Assembly: GCF_016107395.1 (NCBI RefSeq)
Contig: NZ_JAAIKO010000007.1
Location: 266,291 to 330,290, forward strand
From: Streptomyces fildesensis
GTDB lineage: Bacteria > Actinomycetota > Actinomycetes > Streptomycetales > Streptomycetaceae
DNA: 64,000 nt
Direction of reading: 5' to 3'
Under the pieces are notes generated by a model. That model was not told the origin of the DNA and did not search any database. It saw nothing but the letters and a program-made list of their open reading frames with translations. The position numbers and the translations under genes were made by a program. This document shows, one piece after another, positions 28,979 to 37,799 of this stretch. Every line of letters starts with the position of its first letter. The first letter of the stretch is position 1.

Positions 28979-29407
28979 TCAGCGGTAGTACCCCTCGACG
29001 ACGGCCCGTACCTCGTCGAGCAGCGCGGGGCCGTCCTGCGGCACGGGCGGCTGCCCGCTGCCGGGCCTGATGTCCAGGAGCTGTTCGTTGGACAGCGCGA
29101 ACACCACCCGCCGCAGCCCCGCCCGCTGGATGACCGCCTCGCACATCTCGCACGGCTGGCAGCTGGTGTACATCGTGGTCTGCGCCGCGGTGGCCGCGTC
29201 CAGTTCCTTCGCGGCCCACCGCGCCAGCTTCAGCTCCGGGTGGGCGGTGATGTCCTGGCCGGTGAGCGTCGTGTTGTGCTCCTCGGCCAGCACCGTCCCG
29301 TCCGGTGCTGCCAGCAGCGACCCGAACGGCGGGTCACCGCCCTCGCGTGCCTTGGCCGCGAGCGCGATGGCCCGCCGGAGGAGGGCGTGGTCGTCGGGTG
29401 TGGTCAT
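28979..29407 (-). CDS. Nucleoside/guanine-type deaminase
   Basis: A 142-aa CMP/dCMP-deaminase fold zinc enzyme. The zinc and catalytic motifs are HPELK (H-x-E) and PCEMC (PCxxC). It resembles guanine deaminase and tRNA adenosine deaminase-like small proteins; the exact base is unclear. Its ATG overlaps the stop of the upstream LLM oxidoreductase by 4 nt (ATGA), so the pair is translationally coupled. Confidence 0.85.
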   Translation of the reverse strand: MTTPDDHALLRRAIALAAKAREGGDPPFGSLLAAPDGTVLAEEHNTTLTGQDITAHPELKLARWAAKELDAATAAQTTMYTSCQPCEMCEAVIQRAGLRRVVFALSNEQLLDIRPGSGQPPVPQDGPALLDEVRAVVEGYYR

Positions 29408-30267
29408 GACGGCTCCGTTCTGGTGCGGGGCGGACAGAAGTGCGCGGCGACCGTGGCGAGTGCCTGCCAACTCCCCTGCGGTCGGCAGGTCTCACCGGGG
29501 TCGCCGCCGTAGGTGTCGAGAACTACGGAGTCGGCGCCGAGCAGCCGCAGTTGGTCGAGGTCGTCCATGATCTGGTCGATCGTGCCCTCACCGGCGAGTC
29601 GTTCCGGTCCGCCGACCCGTCCGGCGGTGATCTTCAGAGCGATCCGCGGGGCGAAGGCGGGCACCGGGAGCTGTTGCCCGGCCGCGGACGCCTGCAGCCT
29701 GTCGGCGGCTTCGCGCAGCCACGGCATGGTGCAGCGCAGCGGATGCCACGCGTCGCCGAGCCGCACGGCCCGGCGCAGTCCCGCGTCGCTGTTGCCGCCG
29801 ACCCACACCGGGATCCGCCGCGTTCCGTAGGAGGCGGTGTCCGTCCAGGCCGCCCGGATGTCGCGCAGATGGTCGTCAGTGATGCGGCCACGCTGTTCGA
29901 ACGGGATCCCGAGGGCCGCGAACTCCTGCCGCGCCCAGCCCACCCCCACGCCGAGGACCAGCCGGCCGCCGCTCAGTTCGTTCAGGTTGGCCGCCATCCG
30001 GGCGGTGAGCAGCGGGTGCCGGTACGGGGCGATGAGGACGGTCGTGCCGAGCCGGATCCGGGTGGTGAGGCCCGCCAGCCACGACAGGGTGGTGAAGGGC
30101 TCGTAGAAGGGTGCCGGGTAGCGCTCGGCGACGTCGGGAGTGATGGCGACGTGGTCCGAGAGCATCAGCAGATCGAAGCCCAGGCCTTCCACGGTCCGGG
30201 CCCAGCTCCGCAGGACTCCCGGGTCGGTGCCGGGGCCGAAATTGAGGATGTTGACGCCGATCTTCAC
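29404..30267 (-). CDS. LLM-class F420-dependent oxidoreductase
   Basis: A 287-aa luciferase-fold protein starting KIGVNILNFGPGTDPG, with MLSDHVAITPDV, IRLGTTVLIAPYRHPLL and GVGVGWARQEFAALG. These marks are typical of Streptomyces F420-dependent LLM enzymes; the substrate is unknown. The GTG at 30267 follows a GAGG and gives the usual family N-terminus. It heads a two-gene operon with the deaminase and is divergent from an Lrp-family regulator, which may control it. Confidence 0.83.
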   Translation of the reverse strand: MKIGVNILNFGPGTDPGVLRSWARTVEGLGFDLLMLSDHVAITPDVAERYPAPFYEPFTTLSWLAGLTTRIRLGTTVLIAPYRHPLLTARMAANLNELSGGRLVLGVGVGWARQEFAALGIPFEQRGRITDDHLRDIRAAWTDTASYGTRRIPVWVGGNSDAGLRRAVRLGDAWHPLRCTMPWLREAADRLQASAAGQQLPVPAFAPRIALKITAGRVGGPERLAGEGTIDQIMDDLDQLRLLGADSVVLDTYGGDPGETCRPQGSWQALATVAAHFCPPRTRTEPS

Positions 30268-30284
30268 AGACCTCAGCCTAGCCA

Positions 30285-30355
30285 GGCCGCCCGGGCGGCC
30301 AGAAGGGATTCCTCCCTGTTCAGAGGCGGTTCGCCCGTGGATTCGCCGGTAATCT
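30285..30355. promoter_or_regulatory. Divergent control region of the LLM and Lrp genes
   Basis: A perfect 16-bp palindrome GGCCGCCCGGGCGGCC (30285-30300) lies between the divergent genes. TAATCT at 30350-30355 sits 6 bp before the lrp ATG, which suggests a leaderless lrp message. Confidence 0.5.
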
Positions 30356-30361
30356 GAGCGG

Positions 30362-30829
30362 ATGACGGAGAGTCTTGACGAGACGGACTGGGCGATCCTC
30401 GCGGAGGTCCAGAAGGACGGCCGGATCGCCTTCACGGAGCTGGCACGGCGGGTGAACCTGAGCGCGTCGGCGACGACGGAACGGGTACGGCGGCTGGAGA
30501 CGGCCGAGGTGATCACCGGGTACCGGGCGCAGGTGGACCTGGAGCGGACCGGGTACGGGGTGCTGGCGGTGGTCCGGCTGAAATACCCGGGGACCCGGCA
30601 CGAGCCGTTGCACCGGCTGATCGAGGAGCGCCCCGAGATCCTGGAGTGCCTGCGCACCACCGGCGACGACTGCTACGTCCTGAAGGTGGCCACCACATCG
30701 ATGGCCGACCTGGAGGAGATCGTCGACGCCCTGGCCCAGTTCGGCAGCACGACCACCAACCTCGTGCTCAGCAGCACCCTGCCGTTCCGCGGCCCGCGAG
30801 TGCCCCGGACGCGTACCCGGCCGCGCTGA
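30362..30829 (+). CDS. Lrp/AsnC-family transcriptional regulator
   Basis: A 155-aa regulator: N-terminal HTH (LDETDWAILAEVQKDGRIAF, SASATTERVRRLETAEVI) and C-terminal RAM ligand domain (TGDDCYVLKVATTSMADLEEIV). It is divergent from the LLM oxidoreductase operon, its probable target. The message appears to be leaderless, since a -10-like box ends 6 bp before the ATG. Confidence 0.92.
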   Translation: MTESLDETDWAILAEVQKDGRIAFTELARRVNLSASATTERVRRLETAEVITGYRAQVDLERTGYGVLAVVRLKYPGTRHEPLHRLIEERPEILECLRTTGDDCYVLKVATTSMADLEEIVDALAQFGSTTTNLVLSSTLPFRGPRVPRTRTRPR

Positions 30830-30918
30830 GGATCGTCCCGGCCGCCACGGGGCTTGCTGACCCGTGGGTGGTGGGCCACGATCAGGCGCGAAGAGATCGC
30901 CGTGTGGGAGGGGTACCC

Positions 30919-31326
30919 GTGTCCGATGTCAAGGCCGAACTCGACCAGTTGATGCGCGCTTTCCTCGGCGCGTTCACCAACACCGCCGGCAGCCGGCCGA
31001 ACGTCGACGTCGTCCGTGAGGTGTTCATCCCGCAAGGAATGATCATCAAGAACGTCGGCGCCGAGCCGGTGGTCTACGACCTCGACGCGTTCATCGAGCC
31101 CCGGGAGAGGATCCTCACCGATGGGACTCTGACCGAGTTCTCCGAGTGGGAGGTCGCCGAGCGGACCGAGATCTTCGGGTCGATCGCGCACCGGTTCAGC
31201 GACTACCGCAAGTCCGGTTTCCTCAACGGCGACTGGTTCGAGGGCTCCGGCCACAAGACCACCCAGTTCATCCGGACGCCCGCCGGCTGGCGCATGAGCT
31301 CGATGGCCTGGGACGACGTGGAGTAG
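30919..31326 (+). CDS. NTF2/SnoaL-like small protein
   Basis: A 135-aa protein with the pattern of the NTF2-like alpha+beta barrel (LMRAFLGAFTNTAG; VREVFIPQGMIIKN; SEWEVAERTEIFGSIAHRFSDYRKSG; GHKTTQFIRTPAGWRMSSMAWDD). Such proteins are often small isomerases or unknown-function stress proteins. The GTG at 30919 follows GGGAGG. It stands alone; function is not predictable. Confidence 0.75.
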   Translation: MSDVKAELDQLMRAFLGAFTNTAGSRPNVDVVREVFIPQGMIIKNVGAEPVVYDLDAFIEPRERILTDGTLTEFSEWEVAERTEIFGSIAHRFSDYRKSGFLNGDWFEGSGHKTTQFIRTPAGWRMSSMAWDDVE

Positions 31327-31388
31327 AGGACGTCCGGGGCTCGGGCCTTGCTCCAGAAGGGCCAGGCCCCCGGACCCACGGGTTTCCC

Positions 31389-31880
31389 TCAGCTCGCCGC
31401 TTGCTTCACGAGCGCGCCGATCCGCGCCTCGTCGGTGGCGCTCAGCTCCCTCAAGGCGTAGGACGTCGGCCACATGGCGCCTTCGTCGAGGTTGGCCTTG
31501 TCGCTGAAGCCGAACGTCGCGTACCTCGCGCTGAACTTCTGCGCGCTCTGGAAGAAGCAGACGACCTTGCCGTCCTTGGCGTACGCGGGCATCCCGTACC
31601 AGAGCTTCGGTGCGAGGTCCGGCGCACTTCCCTTGACGACCGCATGGATCCGTTCGGCCATCACCCGGTCCGAGTCCTCCATTTCGGCGATCTTCGCGAC
31701 CACGGCGGCTTCCTCCTCCGCCGCCTTCTCGGCGCGCGATCCGCGGCGCGCGGACGCCTTCAGCTCCTTGGCGCGCTCCTTCATCGCATCGCGTTCCTCG
31801 GCGGTGAATCCCTCGAAGCTCTTGTCGGTCCCGGTGGTGCTCTTGGCGGTGGTGCTGGCGGGCTTCTGCGTGTCCTTCAT
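31389..31880 (-). CDS. DUF1801 protein
   Basis: A 163-aa protein. The first 75 residues are charged and helical (ERDAMKERAKELKASARRG and an Ala/Glu-rich stretch), and the rest is a DUF1801/YdhG-like domain with KLWYGMPAYAKDGKVVCFFQ. The fold is related to frataxin-like iron-handling proteins, but no function is proven. AGGAGGA lies 8 nt before the ATG at 31880. Confidence 0.85.
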   Translation of the reverse strand: MKDTQKPASTTAKSTTGTDKSFEGFTAEERDAMKERAKELKASARRGSRAEKAAEEEAAVVAKIAEMEDSDRVMAERIHAVVKGSAPDLAPKLWYGMPAYAKDGKVVCFFQSAQKFSARYATFGFSDKANLDEGAMWPTSYALRELSATDEARIGALVKQAAS

Positions 31881-32003
31881 GGTGGATTTCCTCCTGGTAC
31901 GTGATGTGATGGATGGCATCGTCATGCTAAGGAGCCGCCGCGGTGGCGGCTCCTCCGAAACCGGCGTTCACGGGGCCACTCACCCCTGGGGCCCCGGGTC
32001 GGG

Positions 32004-32031
32004 CGGCCGGCGGGTCCGTGCCCGCCGGCCG
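32004..32031 (-). terminator. Hairpin after the carboxymuconolactone decarboxylase-like gene
   Basis: A perfect 11-bp stem CGGCCGGCGGG / CCCGCCGGCCG with a 6-nt loop, 13 nt past the stop. A second 8-bp stem (31932-31952) lies closer to the DUF1801 gene. Confidence 0.6.
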
Positions 32032-32044
32032 GGGCCGGTGCCCG

Positions 32045-32500
32045 TCATCCCCACGCGCCGGCGATCTGACGGGTCGTGGCGTTGAGCCGGTTGAACATGT
32101 TGGTGACGCCGATCATCAGGACGATCGCGGCCAGCTGCTTCTCGTCGAAGTAGGTGGCGGCCGTGTCCCAGACCTCGTCGCTCACCGGGTCGGGAGTGTC
32201 GGCCAGCCGCGTCGCGGCCTCGGCCAGCGCGAGGGCCGCCCGCTCCTCGTCGGTGAAGTACGGGGCTTCCCTCCAGGCGACGACCGTGGCCAGCCGCTCA
32301 TCGCTCACTCCGGCCTTGCGGGCCGTCTTGGCGCCGCCGTCGACGCAGGCGCTGCAGCCGTTGATCTGGCTGACCCGCAGATGCACCAGCTCCAGCGTCT
32401 GACCGTCCACCCCGCCGGAGTGCACGGCCTTGAAGATCTGCTGGATGGGCTGCATCGCGTCGGACAGGACGACGGCGGGGTTCTGCATACGGGACTGCAT
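32045..32500 (-). CDS. Carboxymuconolactone decarboxylase/AhpD-like protein
   Basis: A 151-aa all-helical protein of the CMD/AhpD family. The redox motif CxxC is CSAC in QINGCSACVDGGA, as in AhpD-like alkylhydroperoxidases. The C-terminal part (AIVLMIGVTNMFNRLN) matches the family helix. A role in peroxide or aldehyde detoxification is likely. The ATG at 32500 has GAGGAG about 9 nt upstream. It is divergent from a STAND regulator at 32688. Confidence 0.87.
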   Translation of the reverse strand: MQSRMQNPAVVLSDAMQPIQQIFKAVHSGGVDGQTLELVHLRVSQINGCSACVDGGAKTARKAGVSDERLATVVAWREAPYFTDEERAALALAEAATRLADTPDPVSDEVWDTAATYFDEKQLAAIVLMIGVTNMFNRLNATTRQIAGAWG

Positions 32501-32687
32501 CTCGGTCTGCTCCTCGTGTTGTTCGGTGCCCCGTTCTCCCCGGGGCGTGACTCCATAACAGCCGTTCCGGCCTTCTACGACGACGGCGATGGGACGCTCT
32601 GGGACAGCTGGAACAGCCTTGACCAGCGGAGAAACGGCCCGTAATACTTCGGCCGGGGCGGGACAGCGAAGCGGGGGAACGGTGGAC

Positions 32688-35138
32688 ATGGAACAGCGAA
32701 CAGCGCAGGCCGACCCACAGGACGAACTGGCCGCCCGACTGCGCCTGCTCCAGGAGCTGTCCGGGCTCGGCGTCCGGGCTCTCGCGAAGGACGCAGGCCT
32801 CAGCTCCTCGTCGCTGTCGCGCTACCTCAGCGGACAGACCGTGCCGCCCTGGCCTGCGGTGATCGCCCTCTGCCGGCTCGTCAAGCGCGACCCCCGCCCG
32901 CTGCGGCCCCTGTGGGAACGGTCCTCGAACCCGTTGCCCGCGCCCCCGAAGGCCAGCCGGCTGGTCCCGCCGAAGCCCCGCAATGATCTGCCGCGCGACG
33001 TACCGGACTTCACCGGACGCGAGGCCCAACTCTCGGCCGTGCTCGCCGCGGTGGACAGCCATCAGGTGGTCGCCGTCGACGGTATGGCGGGCGTCGGCAA
33101 GACCTGTCTGGCGGTGCATGCCGCGCACCGGCTCACCGACCGGTACCCGGACGCCCAGCTCTATGTGGACCTGCACGGATTCACCGAGGGCCGGGAGCCG
33201 TTCGATCCCGGCTCGGTCCTGCGGATGCTGCTCGGCGCGCTCGGCGTCCCGTCCGAGAGGGTCCCGCAGGAGGGCGTGGAACAGCTGGCCGCCTGCTGGC
33301 GGTCGGAGCTCGCCGGCCGGCGGGCCGTCATCGTCCTCGACAACGCCGCCGACGCCGACCAGGTCCGCCCGCTGCTGCCCGGCGCCGGCCCCTCCGTGGC
33401 CCTGATCACGAGCCGCAACCGGCTGCTGGGCCTGGACGAGGTGCCCCCGGTGTCGCTGGACGTGCTGAGTCCGGAGGAGAGCGCGGAGCTGCTGGCCCGC
33501 GCCAGCGGTGACCCCAGCGGCCCCGACGGGCGGCTGGCCCGCGATCCGCAGTCCGCCGCCGAGGTGCTGCGGCTGTGCGGCCATCTGCCGCTGGCCCTGC
33601 GGCTGGCCGCGGCCCGGCTGCGGCACCGGCCCGGCTGGACGGTCGGCATCCTCGTGGAGCGGCTGTCGGAGGGCGCGACCGAGTTCGACACCGCGTTCGC
33701 CATGTCCGTACGGCAGTTGGACCGGGCCCAGGCCCGCCTGTTCCGGATGCTGGGCCTGCTGCCCGGGACCGCCTTCGACGAGTACGTGGCGGCGGCCCTG
33801 GCGGACGTGCCGCTGCACAGCGCCAGGGAGATGCTGGAGGACCTGCTCGACGCGCACCTGGTCCAGCAGCCGGCGACGGGCCGCTACCGGCTGCACGACC
33901 TGGTGCACCAGCACGCCCGCCGGGCATGCGAACAGCAGGACTCGCCGGCCGAGCGGGAACGGGCGCTGGGCCGCTTCCTCGACTACTACGTGCACGCGGC
34001 GGCCGCCGCCGACGCCGCGCTGCCGGTCCTGTCGCCCGGCCGCCCGGCCTCCGCGGGCCGGCCGCCGGCCGCCCTGCCGCAGTTCGCGGACAAGCACGCG
34101 GCCCTCGCCTGGCTCACCTCGGAGTACGAAACGCTGATCGCCGTCTTCGAGACAGCGGTCGCCATCGGAGCCGATGTGCATGTGAGCGAGCTGCCGCGCT
34201 TCCTGCGGGCGTACTTCGCGCGGCGCTGCGGCACGACGCACCTCAACTTCCTCTTCGAGCGGTCGCTGGCCGCCGCGCAGCGCCTGGGCGATCCGCTGCA
34301 ACTGGCCGAGGCGCACAGCGACCTGGGCTTCGCGCGCTACAACGCGGGCCGGATGGCGGAGGCGGGCGCCGCGTACGAGGCGGCCGAACTGGGGCTGTCC
34401 CGGACCGGGGACGTACGGTCGGAGGCCGAACTGGCCATGCGCCGCGGTTATCTGAGGTCGGACGAGGGCCATGTCGACGAGCCGCTCGAACTCTTCAGGC
34501 TGGCGGGGAAGTTGTACGAGGAGGCGGGTTGCCCGACGGGGGCGGCCCACGCGGCCGCGTCGGAGGCCTGGGCGATGCTGCAGCTGGGACACCGCGACCA
34601 GGCGGCGCAGCGGGCCCGCGAAGTGCTCGACATTCCCCACGCGGACCCGTCCTGGCCGCCCACGCTGACGGCTCGGATCACCCTCGGCGTGGCCATCGCC
34701 GGCGAGGCACCCGACGAGGCGGCGGAGCACCTGCACCAGGCACTGGCCCTGGCCCGTGAGGACGGGCACATGAACAACGAGGCGTGGTGCCTCAACTGCC
34801 TGGGCGTCGCGCTGCGGCAGATGGGCCGCTACGAGGAGGCGCTGGCCAGCCACCGGGAGGCGTTCGCGCTGCTGGACGAGTTGTTCGAGGAACACTGGAA
34901 GATCCATTTCCTCAACGGCTACGGCGAGACCTGCCGGCTCGCAGGCCTCCCCGACGAGGCCCTGCGGCTGCACCGGCAGGCACTGGAGCTGGCCCCGAAA
35001 CTGGGATACCGGTCCGAGGAGGCGCTGGCTCACGAGGGCATCGCGATCGTGCTGGACGCAACGGATCCGGCGGCGGCCGCCGAGCACCGCGCGGCGGGTG
35101 AGGCCGTCCTGCGGGAACTCAATCCCGGGGCTTACTGA
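32688..35138 (+). CDS. HTH-NB-ARC-TPR STAND regulator
   Basis: An 816-aa regulator. An XRE-type HTH at about residues 10-60 (VRALAKDAGLSSSSLSRYLSG) replaces the SARP domain of classic AfsR proteins. The NB-ARC ATPase follows (Walker A GMAGVGKTCLA at about 130, Walker B VIVLDNAA) and TPR helices fill the last 350 residues. Such proteins switch on ATP binding and control nearby secondary-metabolism or stress genes. An alternative GTG lies 6 nt earlier. Its target is not evident; the genes downstream are decayed. Confidence 0.88.
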   Translation: MEQRTAQADPQDELAARLRLLQELSGLGVRALAKDAGLSSSSLSRYLSGQTVPPWPAVIALCRLVKRDPRPLRPLWERSSNPLPAPPKASRLVPPKPRNDLPRDVPDFTGREAQLSAVLAAVDSHQVVAVDGMAGVGKTCLAVHAAHRLTDRYPDAQLYVDLHGFTEGREPFDPGSVLRMLLGALGVPSERVPQEGVEQLAACWRSELAGRRAVIVLDNAADADQVRPLLPGAGPSVALITSRNRLLGLDEVPPVSLDVLSPEESAELLARASGDPSGPDGRLARDPQSAAEVLRLCGHLPLALRLAAARLRHRPGWTVGILVERLSEGATEFDTAFAMSVRQLDRAQARLFRMLGLLPGTAFDEYVAAALADVPLHSAREMLEDLLDAHLVQQPATGRYRLHDLVHQHARRACEQQDSPAERERALGRFLDYYVHAAAAADAALPVLSPGRPASAGRPPAALPQFADKHAALAWLTSEYETLIAVFETAVAIGADVHVSELPRFLRAYFARRCGTTHLNFLFERSLAAAQRLGDPLQLAEAHSDLGFARYNAGRMAEAGAAYEAAELGLSRTGDVRSEAELAMRRGYLRSDEGHVDEPLELFRLAGKLYEEAGCPTGAAHAAASEAWAMLQLGHRDQAAQRAREVLDIPHADPSWPPTLTARITLGVAIAGEAPDEAAEHLHQALALAREDGHMNNEAWCLNCLGVALRQMGRYEEALASHREAFALLDELFEEHWKIHFLNGYGETCRLAGLPDEALRLHRQALELAPKLGYRSEEALAHEGIAIVLDATDPAAAAEHRAAGEAVLRELNPGAY

Positions 35139-35165
35139 TCGTTCCCCCTACTGCGCCCGTGACGC

Positions 35166-35345
35166 TCACAGAGGTGGTCCGTCTCCCTCTTGTTCCTGGT
35201 GGGAGCAGCGGCGGTCCCGGTGCGGGACGACGGGACGCAGCGGAAAGCCGTGCTCGGCGGTGAGTGATTCACCGTTGCGGTGGGTCACGAGGATCGTGCG
35301 GTCGGAGGTGAAGTCGGCGAGCCGGAGATTGGCGCTGTACTCGCA
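35166..35345 (-). pseudogene. Fragment of a molybdopterin (sulfite-oxidase-like) oxidoreductase
   Basis: About 60 codons read CEYSANLRLADFTSDRTILV, then SLTAEHGFPLRPVVPH, which is the internal segment of sulfite-oxidase-family enzymes just before the dimerisation domain (compare GYxxNLPLxD and EHGxPLRLVVPH). The heme and molybdopterin-Cys parts are missing upstream and the domain after VVPH is lost. It lies directly beyond the nitrate-reductase remnant on the same strand. Confidence 0.6.
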
Positions 35346-35389
35346 GGATGCCTTGCAGATGGCAGACAGGTCGGCAGTCGGGCGGCCGA

Positions 35390-35735
35390 TCAGTAGACGT
35401 CGCGGACGTACCGCTTGTCGGACGCCAACTGCCGGACGTACGCGGCGGCCGACTGCCCGTCCATGCCGCCGTGTGCCGCGACGATCTGCCGCAGCGTCCG
35501 GCCGACGTCCTTGGCCATGCGACCCGCGTCGCCGCAGACGGAGAAGTGGGCGCCGTCCTGGAGCCCTTCGTGCAGAGCCGCCCGAAGTTCGTCGGGTGCT
35601 TCCTGTCCCCGGAGACCTTCGCGACGGTTCGCCTGCCGGTGGAGGCGTCCCGCCCGATGTCGAGCACGACGCCGCAGCCGACCCTGACACCGGTACCGCT
35701 GCACCAGGCCGGGTCCCGGTCCCAGGAGTGCGGTC
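35390..35735 (-). pseudogene. Internally deleted nitrate reductase / flavoprotein reductase fusion
   Basis: Two ends of one large enzyme abut. The 5' piece reads GCGVVLDIGRDASTGRRTVA and ends HPTNFGRLCTKG, the N-terminal iron-sulfur region of an assimilatory nitrate reductase; its first Cys motif is already frameshifted. In a different frame the 3' piece reads GAHFSVCGDAGRMAKDVG and ends ASDKRYVRDVY-stop, the NADPH-binding C-terminus of a CPR/sulfite-reductase-type flavoprotein. Streptomycetes carry fused nitrate reductase-flavoprotein enzymes of well over 1,000 aa. A single deletion with junction near 35575 would explain this. Confidence 0.7.
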
Positions 35736-35740
35736 TCCCG

Positions 35741-37799
35741 CTACGGAGCCTTGTGGGAACCGTGCAGCTCCCACTCCCACAGCGCCTCGCACAGCAGGTC
35801 CAGTCCCTGGCGCAGGTGACGCCGGTAGGTTCCGTACGGCAGGCCGAGGCGGCGGCCTCCTGGGTGGGCGCGCCGGAGAAGTAGCTCGCCGTCAGGGCTC
35901 GCGGGCCCGCACTCCGCGCGGATCGCGGGCGAGGTCGTCGGTGGCCTGGCGCAGCAGGGCGCGCAGTTCCTCGACGGGGTCGGCGAAGTCGGCCGCCAGA
36001 CGGGCGCGCATCAGGGCACAGGCCGCGAAGGCGCCAGGGTCGCGCCAGTGCGACAGGGCTTCGCGTACGGCCTGGTCGAACGCGCTCCGCGAGCCGTGCG
36101 GTGGTCCGGACTCGGCAGGCACGCCGGGGGCCGATATGAAGCGGCCGATCCAGGCCTCGACGGACACCTGTCGCCAGTCGACGCCGAACAGCCCGTAGGT
36201 GTGCTCACCGACCAGCGGTCGCGCACCGGTGTCGGCGAGGCTGCCCCTGACGCGCTCGGCCCAGGTGTCGGCGTCGCGCCAGACGGCGAAGCCGTAGGCG
36301 CGGCCGCGGGCGCGGGCGGCCTCCGCCTGGGCGCGGGAACTGCTCAGGTCGATGACGCGCGAGGGGATCTGGTACCGCTCGGGGTAGATCGAGAAGCGGC
36401 TCACGCCGATGTGATCGCCGGGGCTCACCGGCGCCGTGGCGTCGGTGTACGCCCAGGCGGCCGCGACCACGGGATCGGTGGCCAGGTCCTGGGGGTCGGG
36501 AGGGGCCGGCAGGGCGAGTCGGGCCGTGAACGCCACGATCCGGCCCGTGTTCACCAGACGGTAGACGCTGAACGCCTGCGGCTGACGCCGCGCCCAGTAG
36601 CGGACCAGCTCCGCGGATTCCGGGCCCTCGGTCTCCTCGGCCATGCGCAGTACGGTGTCGAGGTCGTCCGCGTGCAGCGGACGGTCGTGCACCTCGTCCT
36701 CGCGGGACCACGTGCGCAGCCGCGCCAGGAGCTCCACCTCACGGAAGAGGTAGAAGAGTTCGTCGGTGACCGTCCAGACCCGCTCCTCGGGTGCCTCGCG
36801 CAGCAGGCGCATGTACTCCTCCGCCAGCCGCAGGCGCATCGTCAGGAAGGCGTTGGGTGCCCGCCAGCGCAGGTCGGCGGCGAGGGTCTCACGTGCGGCG
36901 TCGTGCGGGTGAACCCCCCGGTGCGTGGACTCCATGAAGGGCAACTCCCGCAGCCAGCCGAACAGCAGATGGTTGTCCTCCTCGGGCAGCACCGCGGCCA
37001 GCAGCTCCTCGGAGGTCGAATGCGCCTGTGCCACCACCTCCAGGGCACGGCGGTGAGCCGCCGTCGGCACCTCTCCGATCAGCCCCGCCAACAGGGTGCG
37101 CAGGACGTCGCCCGAGGGCGACCACGTCTCCTCCCTGCTCCAGCCCGTCGAGTCCGCCGCCGCCGCGAGGGACAGGGCCAGCGGGTTGCCTCCGGCGAAG
37201 CGCAGCACCAGGTCCCGCAGTTCGGGCCGGATCCGCGCCGCGACCAGCACGCTCCGGGCCTGCTCCGCGGAGAACGGCTCCAGTTCGGCCACGTGCAGGA
37301 GCCCGGCCCAGGCGGGATCGGAGCTCCACTGCGGCTGCGGCGCGAGCCGGCCGCCCAGGACGACCAGGGCGCCGTCCGCGGCGCGCGGCAGGAAGTGGTG
37401 CCACAGCCAGCTCTCCAGCCATTGGCAGTGCTCGAAGGAGTCCACGAACAGGACCGTGCCGGCGACGTCCAGGAACGGGGCGGCCGCGCGCTCGAAGTCG
37501 GCCGGATCCCGGCCGACGAATCGGCCGTCCAGTTCGACGAGCAGCCGGCCCGCCTTACGGGCATGGTCCGCCAGCCGGCGCAGCAGCGTCGACTTCCCGA
37601 TGCCACCCGGCCCGAACACGTAGAACGCGAACGGCGCCTGCGGATCGCAGGCCAAGGCCGCCGCGAAGCGCGCGAGTTCCTCGTCCCGGCCGATGAAGGC
37701 CTGTACTCGCGCGCTCGCCACCTCGATCGTGAACGTGGCGCTCCCCCAGATCCGGGCCGGGGTGGGCCTGTCGGACGGCGGCACCACGTGGGTGGTCAA
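35741..37799 (-). pseudogene. P-loop ATPase (NB-ARC/STAND-like), broken at both ends
   Basis: The body (35892 to about 37700) encodes FIGRDEELARFAAAL, Walker A GPGGIGKSTLL, Walker B TVLFVDSF and a long helical region, a Streptomyces ATP-binding protein of about 650 aa. Two one-nt frameshifts near 35900 and 35850 disconnect the conserved tail, which continues in two other frames as YFSGAPTQEAAA and LGLPYGTYRRHLRQGL to a stop at 35741. The first 32 codons of the open frame are antisense to an MFS gene, so the true start is lost. The protein might still be made, but its C-terminal HTH-like tail would be missing. Confidence 0.7.
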
